Source: Chlorobiaceae bacterium | GTDB lineage: Bacteria > Bacteroidota > Chlorobiia > Chlorobiales > Chlorobiaceae | Assembly (NCBI GenBank): GCA_013336025.1 | Contig: JAAXUM010000011.1 | Location: 1 to 13,835, forward strand | Direction of reading: 5' to 3' | DNA: 13,835 nt | Shown here: in pieces, positions 7,519 through 13,835 of the stretch | Layout of the letters: each line of letters opens with the position of its first letter | Numbering within the stretch: position 1 is the first letter of the stretch | Made by a program: the position numbers and the translations under genes | The notes under the pieces: model-generated | Database searches by the model: none | What the model was told of the DNA's origin: nothing | What the model saw: only the letters and a program-made list of their open reading frames with translations

Positions 7519-9009
7519 ATGGCTCTTCATACACCGCATACTCCATTCATTCTAAAACCGCTTGTCAAGGAAGTTTATGCGGATACCGAAACACCTGTTT
7601 CCGTGTATCTCAAACTTCAGCGTGAATACTCCTGTCTGCTTGAATCGGTTGAAGGAGAAGAGATGCTTGCCCGGTTTTCCTATATCGCCTTTGATCCGGT
7701 TGCACTTCTCCGGGGTTCAGTCAATGGAGAGATAGCTCTCGATATTCTTGATCGGAAGTTCGGTTCCCTGTCAGTCATAACCGAGCAGGAAACCAATCTT
7801 CGAACAATCATCGATCGCTGCCTTGAATCGTTCGATACCGAAGAGATTCCGAAGAAAAAAAACGGATCACCGCAGATGATTACTTCAGGGGTGTTCGGTT
7901 ATTTCGGGTATGATGCCATGCATCTTGTTGAACGGATTCCTGAACCGGCATCACCTGATCCGGCCGGAATGCCCGATGTTTTTCTTCTTTTTTGCGATAC
8001 GCTGGTGGTTTTCGACAATATCATGCGCAAGGCCTTTATTATTGTCAATTATCTTGATGAAGAGGATAAACCTTTTGCCTTACAAAAAATAGAGCGCATA
8101 GCCGAACAGATGTTCCGTCCTCTCTCGGCGGATGAGATTTCGCTGCAGACTGAAAAACCGGAACAGGTAGTTTCCAATACCATAAAAGAAGCCTATCTGC
8201 AGAAAGTTCTCAAAGCCAAGGAGTATATTCTTGACGGTGATATTTTTCAGGTACAGGTCTCCCAGCGTCTCAGAAGGCCGCTCAATACGAGACCTTTTGA
8301 TGTTTACCGCATGCTTAGAACCATAAATCCTTCGCCCTATCTCTATTATTTCGATCTGAAGGATTTCAGGATTATCGGTTCTTCCCCGGAACTTCTCGTC
8401 AAGGTTGAGCGAGACAGCAGAGGACGCAGGATCGTTGATACCCGGCCGATAGCCGGAACCCGGCATCGGGGAATGAGCTTTGAAGAGGACGAGGCAATAG
8501 CCCGAGAACTGCTTGCCGATGAGAAAGAGTGCGCGGAACATCTCATGCTTATTGATCTGAGCCGGAACGACATTGGAAGAATTGCCAAAATCGGAACAGT
8601 CGAGACCAACGAGATGATGGTTATTGAAAAATATTCACATGTCATGCATATTGTAAGCAATGTGCGAGGGGAACTGAGAGACGATCTTGGAACCATGGAC
8701 GCTTTCTGGTCGTGTTTTCCGGCGGGTACGCTTACCGGAGCGCCGAAAGTACGTGCCATGGAAATAATTTACGAGCTCGAAAAAGAAAAACGTGGTCTGT
8801 ATGGAGGAGCTGTCGGTTTTCTTGACTTCAAGGGCAATCTGACAACTGCGATTGCCATTCGAACGATGGTTGTTGAAGGGGGAACAATCTATTTTCAGGC
8901 AGCCGGAGGCATTGTAGCCGATTCGAAACCTCTTGCTGAATATGATGAAACGATGAATAAAATGAGAGCCGGGCTGACGGCACTTGAACGTATGGAGACT
9001 TTACAGTAA
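7519..9009 (+). CDS. trpE: anthranilate synthase component I
   Basis: Catalyses the chorismate-to-anthranilate step that commits to tryptophan synthesis, normally with ammonia supplied by the TrpG glutaminase. The 496-residue protein has the TrpE N-terminal domain with the tryptophan feedback motif LLES at 40-43 and the NPSPYLYYF region at 270-278. The chorismate-binding domain has PIAGTR (310-315), DLSRNDIGR (346-354), GTLTGAPK (403-410) and AGGIVADS (462-469). The LLES motif and overall length favour TrpE over PabB. The ATG at 7519 is the only sensible start, because an in-frame TGA lies about 27 bases upstream. No trpG or other trp gene is in the window, so trpE is unlinked here. An HtrA-type protease gene begins 25 bases after its stop with no terminator between, so the two are probably co-transcribed. 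Confidence 0.93.
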   Translation: MALHTPHTPFILKPLVKEVYADTETPVSVYLKLQREYSCLLESVEGEEMLARFSYIAFDPVALLRGSVNGEIALDILDRKFGSLSVITEQETNLRTIIDRCLESFDTEEIPKKKNGSPQMITSGVFGYFGYDAMHLVERIPEPASPDPAGMPDVFLLFCDTLVVFDNIMRKAFIIVNYLDEEDKPFALQKIERIAEQMFRPLSADEISLQTEKPEQVVSNTIKEAYLQKVLKAKEYILDGDIFQVQVSQRLRRPLNTRPFDVYRMLRTINPSPYLYYFDLKDFRIIGSSPELLVKVERDSRGRRIVDTRPIAGTRHRGMSFEEDEAIARELLADEKECAEHLMLIDLSRNDIGRIAKIGTVETNEMMVIEKYSHVMHIVSNVRGELRDDLGTMDAFWSCFPAGTLTGAPKVRAMEIIYELEKEKRGLYGGAVGFLDFKGNLTTAIAIRTMVVEGGTIYFQAAGGIVADSKPLAEYDETMNKMRAGLTALERMETLQ

Positions 9010-9034
9010 CGACTAACCAATCATTCCGATATCT

Positions 9035-10549
9035 ATGAAAAAGAAAAAAAGCATGTTGAAATATCTGCTGCTTGTCTTTGCGGGTATTTTAGTTGGCGGT
9101 CTTGTTTTTGCCAATGTCGAGTTCAGTATTCCTGGTCAGGGCAAAGGTACGGTGCTGAAAAATAATCCCAACTACGCCAACGCAAAAAACAATTTCGAGA
9201 ATTACCCAATACACTCGCTCAGGGATTTCAACGAAGCCTTTGTACAGATCGCCGAATCAGCGACACCCTCTGTTGTTACCGTGTTTACTGAAAAAACCGT
9301 CAGTCGCAGGATTATAAGTCCCTTTGACTTTTTCGGAAGATCATTTGACGGCTTTTTCGGATCCCCGGGAGGCGCGCGCTCCCCGAATGAGCGTAAAGAG
9401 GTTCAGCATGGACTCGGATCAGGGGTAATCGTGACGGATGACGGTTATATTCTGACCAATAATCATGTTATTGAAAATGCGGATGCAATTTATATTCGCA
9501 CAAGCGACAACAAGAAAATAGAGGCTAAAATTATCGGTAAAGACCCCAAGACCGACCTTGCCGTTATCAAGGTCAATGCTCGCGGCCTTAAACCCATTAT
9601 GATCGGAAACAGTGATAACCTCAGGGTTGGTGAATGGGTGATTGCAATAGGCAGTCCGCTCGGCGAAAATCTTGCCCGTACTGTTACCCAGGGAATCGTA
9701 AGCGCAATAGGCCGTGCAAATGTAGGCCTTGCCGATTATGAGGATTTCATTCAGACCGATGCGGCCATCAATCCCGGTAACTCAGGTGGACCGCTTGTCA
9801 ACATCAATGGAGAACTTGTTGGAATCAATACGGCCATTGCAAGCCGCACAGGGGGTTTTGAAGGCATAGGTTTTGCGGTACCTTCAAACATGGCTCAGCA
9901 GGTACTCACCGCGCTTATTACCAAAGGAAAGGTGAGCAGGGGATACCTTGGTATCAGTATTCAGGATATTGATGAAAATATTGCCAAAGGTCTTCAGCTT
10001 CCTAAAGCTGAAGGAGTTCTGGTTGGAACAGTGGTCGCCGGAAGTCCGGCAGCACGAAGCGGTATGAAAACCGGAGATATTATTACCGAGTTCAACGATA
10101 AAAAAGTTACAGCCAGCGTAGAACTTCGCAATGCCATTGCAGCAATGCAGCCCGGTTCGACGGCTCGTCTTCGCGTTCTTCGCGATGGTGAGATCAGGAT
10201 GTATTCAATCAGGCTTGAAGAGCAGCCTGCTAAAGAGGTTGCAGGTGCAGAGGTCTCACGCTCCAGCGATGCTCTTGGTTTCAGGTCGCAGGAGCTTACA
10301 CCGGAACTTGCCCGGCAGTATCAGTTAACAGAGGCATCAGGCAAAGTGATTATCACCAGCGTCGACCAGTCAAGTAATGCATTCCGTGCCGGGCTTCGCC
10401 CGGGTGATGTGATCGTATCGGTCAACAAGCAGCCGATAACCACCTCCGCACAATACAGCGCTCTTCTGAGCAAGGTCAAAAGCGGCGATCTGCTTTTTCT
10501 TCTGGTTGAGCGTGGTGGAAGCAAAATCTATCTGGCTTTTAATGTTTAG
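9035..10549 (+). CDS. HtrA/DegQ-type periplasmic serine protease with two PDZ domains
   Basis: Envelope quality-control protease (DegP/DegQ/HtrA family). A lysine-rich start (MKKKKSMLKY) and a hydrophobic stretch (about 10-26) ending in VFA form a signal peptide or uncleaved anchor; VFA fits a signal peptidase I site. The trypsin-like domain has the full catalytic triad: His144 in TNNHVIENAD, Asp174 in DPKTDLAVIKV and Ser250 in NPGNSGGPL. A Gly/Phe-rich segment at 92-117 (FDFFGRSFDGFFGSPGG) occupies the place of the LA loop. Two PDZ domains follow, about 303-395 and 410-500. The 504 residues match the two-PDZ DegP/DegQ length. It cannot be assigned to DegP, DegQ or MucD more exactly, so no symbol is given. 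It lies 25 bases after trpE, and a strong terminator follows 117 bases after its stop. Confidence 0.94.
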   Translation: MKKKKSMLKYLLLVFAGILVGGLVFANVEFSIPGQGKGTVLKNNPNYANAKNNFENYPIHSLRDFNEAFVQIAESATPSVVTVFTEKTVSRRIISPFDFFGRSFDGFFGSPGGARSPNERKEVQHGLGSGVIVTDDGYILTNNHVIENADAIYIRTSDNKKIEAKIIGKDPKTDLAVIKVNARGLKPIMIGNSDNLRVGEWVIAIGSPLGENLARTVTQGIVSAIGRANVGLADYEDFIQTDAAINPGNSGGPLVNINGELVGINTAIASRTGGFEGIGFAVPSNMAQQVLTALITKGKVSRGYLGISIQDIDENIAKGLQLPKAEGVLVGTVVAGSPAARSGMKTGDIITEFNDKKVTASVELRNAIAAMQPGSTARLRVLRDGEIRMYSIRLEEQPAKEVAGAEVSRSSDALGFRSQELTPELARQYQLTEASGKVIITSVDQSSNAFRAGLRPGDVIVSVNKQPITTSAQYSALLSKVKSGDLLFLLVERGGSKIYLAFNV

Positions 10550-10665
10550 GATTTACCCCGGTATATTGTTGTGAGTCCCGGCAAGTAGGGAAATTCAGAA
10601 ACAAATAAACGGAGGTGTTCCAAAAGTTTTTTGGCCTGAAGCAATTAGAATTGTACATTGTTTTG

Positions 10666-10705
10666 AAGTAAAGTCAGTAGCGCGTGCGCTGACTTTACTT
10701 TTTTT
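10666..10705 (+). terminator. rho-independent terminator after the HtrA gene
   Basis: A perfect 12-bp stem, AAGTAAAGTCAG (10666-10677) with CTGACTTTACTT (10689-10700), encloses an 11-base loop and runs into a T tract (10699-10705). The loop can form its own GCGC/GCGC helix if the top of the main stem rearranges. It serves the trpE-HtrA transcript and isolates greA, which begins 93 bases downstream. The rest of the 10550-10797 gap holds no gene: GGAGGTG at 10612-10618 looks like a ribosome binding site but no start codon is suitably placed after it. A small CCGG-TTTG-CCGG inverted repeat lies at 10716-10727. Confidence 0.9.
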
Positions 10706-10797
10706 ATTTGCATAGCCGGTTTGCCGGATTCCTTGGTCAGCAATGCGTCTTTGGCACTCTTGAGCCATTTATCATCACCATCAAAACAGCTAATGAC

Positions 10798-11277
10798 ATG
10801 AACGACAGAATTTACCTGACAAGAGATGGGTACAATCGGCTGAAAGAAGAGCTGCATGTGCTGGTACATCAGAAGAGAAAGGAAGTTCTGGAAAAAATTG
10901 CAGAGGCAAGAGCTCATGGGGACTTGAGTGAAAACGCGGAGTATGATGCGGCAAGAGAGGAACAATCCCTGACCGAAGCACATATTGCAGATCTTGAAAA
11001 CAAGCTTTCATCAGCAACTATTCTTGATCCCAAACAGGTCAAGACCGACAAGGTGTACATCCTGACGTCTGTCAAGCTTCGTGATCTCGATAAAGAGGGA
11101 GAGATCATCGAATACACCCTCGTATCATCTGAAGAAGCCGATACCGACCTTGGGAAAATTTCGGTTCGCTCTCCGGTTGGTCGTGCGCTCATCGGTAAAA
11201 CAGTTGGTGAAATAGTACAGATCATGGTGCCTAAAGGTGAGTTGCACTATGAGATATTGGAGATTTTTGTTAAATAG
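10798..11277 (+). CDS. greA: transcription elongation factor GreA
   Basis: Binds the RNA polymerase secondary channel and stimulates cleavage of the nascent RNA in backtracked complexes, letting transcription resume. The N-terminal coiled coil (about 10-75) carries the tip motif [15 protein letters not shown] with acidic Asp42 and Glu45, equivalent to the E. coli catalytic-tip residues. The C-terminal FKBP-like domain ends with [31 protein letters not shown]. The product is 159 residues, one more than E. coli GreA. The ATG at 10798 ([12 protein letters not shown]) matches the family start. The frame stays open upstream to a TTG at 10708, but that would begin at the edge of the terminator tail and add about 30 residues unlike GreA, so I reject it. 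It is probably transcribed alone, with its own promoter between the terminator and 10798, which I could not locate. Confidence 0.95.
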   Translation: MNDRIYLTRDGYNRLKEELHVLVHQKRKEVLEKIAEARAHGDLSENAEYDAAREEQSLTEAHIADLENKLSSATILDPKQVKTDKVYILTSVKLRDLDKEGEIIEYTLVSSEEADTDLGKISVRSPVGRALIGKTVGEIVQIMVPKGELHYEILEIFVK

Positions 11278-11281
11278 GCGC

Positions 11282-11371
11282 AACAGAAACGAACTGTTCC
11301 TCCTGGATTAACGAGAACAGTATTCTCTTTCTGTTCAGCGATGACAGGGGGGGTATAACAAAAACGAACAG
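11282..11371. repeat. alternating CTGTTC/GAACAG inverted repeats in the greA-to-11377 spacer
   Basis: The 99-base spacer contains CTGTTC at 11294-11299 and 11331-11336, and GAACAG at 11315-11320 and 11366-11371, in strict alternation. Pairing 1:2 gives a 7-bp stem (ACTGTTC/GAACAGT), while 2:3 and 3:4 give 6-bp stems, so alternative folds exclude each other. A competing GAGAA/TTCTC hairpin covers 11313-11327. A TATAAC hexamer at 11354-11359, after a run of seven or more G, could be a -10 element for the downstream pair of genes, but no good -35 is present. Confidence 0.4.
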
Positions 11372-11376
11372 CTCTT

Positions 11377-11601
11377 ATGGGAAAACGACAGATAATCTAC
11401 CGTCCGGCTCAAATCAGTGGAAACCAGAACCTGCTGAATCTTGAAATCAATCTTGTTACCAGAGAATCACGAGTCTGGCACGGTAAAATAACATCAGTGA
11501 GCAGCAGTGGTGTTGAATTGAAAGACGCTCGCGGAGGCAAGCACGCCTTCAGCATTGAACAGGTTGATAGAATTTACAGGGATATAAAAACAGATTACTG
11601 A
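11377..11601 (+). CDS. small conserved-looking protein of unknown function, possibly Sm-like
   Basis: A 74-residue protein with a slightly basic, soluble composition and no membrane segment or Cys. I do not recognise a named family. The order [10 protein letters not shown] (21-30), [11 protein letters not shown] (33-43), [10 protein letters not shown] (45-54), [15 protein letters not shown] (55-69) reads as a series of beta strands with a VWHGKI-type turn, in the manner of an Sm/Hfq-like or other small beta-barrel fold; this is a guess from pattern only. The ATG at 11377 has no strong ribosome binding site. Only four bases separate its stop from the tpiA ATG, so the two genes are almost surely co-transcribed and perhaps translationally coupled. 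Coding is supported by that spacing and by well-formed protein composition. Confidence 0.75.
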   Translation: MGKRQIIYRPAQISGNQNLLNLEINLVTRESRVWHGKITSVSSSGVELKDARGGKHAFSIEQVDRIYRDIKTDY

Positions 11602-11605
11602 AAAT

Positions 11606-12358
11606 ATGCGTAAAAAAATTGTTGTTGGTAACTGGAAAATGAATAAAACCGTTACCGAATCCATCACACTTGCCGCCGAAGTTATAGCCGCGATTGGTAA
11701 AGAGTTTTCCGGATGTGACGTGGGTATTGCTCCCGCTTTTCCCGCTTTATATGAAGTTGGCAAACTGACACTACCCAGTCGTGTCTCACTTGTTGCCCAG
11801 AACTGTCATTTTGAACCCGATGGGGCCTTTACCGGCGAGGTGTCGGCAAGCATGGTTCGTGAAGCGGGCTGCTCTGCGGTGATCATCGGACATTCCGAAC
11901 GCAGGCAATATTTTGGTGAAACCAATGCGATTGTCAACAGCAAAGTCAAACAGGCACTTTCCGAGGGATTGCAGGTTATCATGTGTGTCGGAGAAACCCT
12001 TGAACAGCGTGAAGGCGGAGTCACCGGCGACGTTGTGACCGCACAGGTACGGGAAGGTCTTCTTGGTATCGGCAATATCTCCAATATGGTTATTGCCTAT
12101 GAACCGGTCTGGGCTATCGGTACCGGAAAAACCGCAACTTCCGAACAGGCGGAGGAGGTTCATCTTATGATTCGCAATACTGTCAGTGATCTGCTGGGTG
12201 AAGAAGCAGCCGAAAAACTCCGGATTCAGTATGGCGGAAGCGTCAAGCCTTCAAATGCCAAAGAGCTTTTTTCGATGCCCAATATTGATGGAGGCCTCAT
12301 CGGCGGAGCAAGTCTCAATGTAGCCGATTTTGTCGCAATAGTGAACGCTGCTGACTGA
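11606..12358 (+). CDS. tpiA: triose-phosphate isomerase
   Basis: Interconverts dihydroxyacetone phosphate and glyceraldehyde 3-phosphate in glycolysis/gluconeogenesis. The TIM-barrel signature is complete: GNWKMNKT with Asn9 and Lys11, IGHSERR with catalytic His96, [14 protein letters not shown] with catalytic Glu166 and the mobile loop 6, then the phosphate-binding YGGSV (209-213) and GGLIGGASL (229-237). At 250 residues it has normal length. The ATG at 11606 gives the canonical [13 protein letters not shown] start. It follows the 74-residue gene by four bases and is followed 24 bases later by a strong terminator, which marks the end of the transcript. Confidence 0.98.
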   Translation: MRKKIVVGNWKMNKTVTESITLAAEVIAAIGKEFSGCDVGIAPAFPALYEVGKLTLPSRVSLVAQNCHFEPDGAFTGEVSASMVREAGCSAVIIGHSERRQYFGETNAIVNSKVKQALSEGLQVIMCVGETLEQREGGVTGDVVTAQVREGLLGIGNISNMVIAYEPVWAIGTGKTATSEQAEEVHLMIRNTVSDLLGEEAAEKLRIQYGGSVKPSNAKELFSMPNIDGGLIGGASLNVADFVAIVNAAD

Positions 12359-12382
12359 AACAGAGTCTTCAAAAAAATACTC

Positions 12383-12419
12383 CATTAAAAAGGGCGCTTC
12401 AACAGCGCCCTTTTTAATG
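12383..12419. terminator. bidirectional rho-independent terminator between tpiA and thiC
   Basis: A perfect 16-bp stem, CATTAAAAAGGGCGCT (12383-12398) with AGCGCCCTTTTTAATG (12404-12419), surrounds a TCAAC loop. The GC-rich core is flanked by A on one side and T on the other, so it gives a U tract on both strands. It therefore ends tpiA on the plus strand and thiC on the minus strand. Confidence 0.95.
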
Positions 12420-12423
12420 CACA

Positions 12424-12457
12424 AACTCCTGTAATGCAATGAGGAGTTCTGTTTTTT
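12424..12457 (+). terminator. second hairpin with T tract, possible back-up terminator for tpiA
   Basis: A 7-bp stem AACTCCT (12424-12430) / AGGAGTT (12442-12448) with an 11-base loop is followed, after CTG, by six T (12452-12457). It is oriented to act on plus-strand transcripts that read past the first terminator, just before they would run antisense into thiC. The stem is short and the T tract is offset by three bases, so function is uncertain. Confidence 0.5.
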
Positions 12458-12458
12458 A

Positions 12459-13835
<1,377 letters not shown>

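Noticed and set aside
10612..10618. GGAGGTG as a ribosome binding site for a hidden small gene
   Set aside because: No ATG, GTG or TTG at suitable spacing opens a frame of useful length before the terminator.
10708..10797. Upstream TTG start for greA
   Set aside because: It would add 30 residues not seen in GreA and start three bases after the terminator T tract; the ATG at 10798 gives the normal length and N-terminus.

Overview
The window looks like ordinary chromosomal DNA of a green sulfur bacterium (phylum Chlorobi/Chlorobiota, Chlorobium/Pelodictyon-like). I judge this from the feel of the protein sequences, the tightly packed housekeeping genes on one strand, small Chlorobi-type hypothetical proteins between them, and almost no Shine-Dalgarno sequences. 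No database search was possible, so the taxonomic call is an inference.

Layout from left to right: (1) the 3' part of a CPA2-type Na+(K+)/H+ antiporter whose transporter domain is fused to two degenerate Usp-like cytoplasmic domains (1-2123); (2) a 394-base non-coding gap holding two overlapping hairpins (2268-2309); (3) a plus-strand run for N-formyl handling, translation and protein export: def (peptide deformylase), fmt (Met-tRNA formyltransferase), lepA (elongation factor 4) and lepB (signal peptidase I); (4) a minus-strand gene for a small membrane-anchored protein of unknown function, convergent with lepB and overlapping its end by 7 bases; (5) a 172-base divergent regulatory gap with a TCCCGA/TCGGGA palindrome; (6) trpE and, 25 bases on, an HtrA/DegQ-type protease; (7) a strong rho-independent terminator, then greA; (8) a short spacer with alternating CTGTTC/GAACAG repeats, then a 74-residue possibly Sm-like protein closely coupled to tpiA; (9) a long bidirectional terminator plus a second hairpin; (10) thiC on the minus strand, cut by the right edge of the window.

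Functionally, fmt and def are the opposite ends of the N-formyl-methionine cycle. LepA acts on the elongating ribosome and LepB removes signal peptides from exported proteins. HtrA polices misfolded envelope proteins. GreA rescues backtracked RNA polymerase. TrpE, TpiA and ThiC are single-gene representatives of tryptophan, triose-phosphate and thiamine pathways; none sits in a pathway operon here.

I found no mobile element, CRISPR array, tRNA, rRNA, phage gene or defence system, and no convincing new system. The items most worth a second look are the two small uncharacterised proteins (6921-7346 and 11377-11601), the altered nucleotide-binding motif in the antiporter's Usp-like domain, and three non-coding structures (2268-2309, 7463-7478, 11282-11371).
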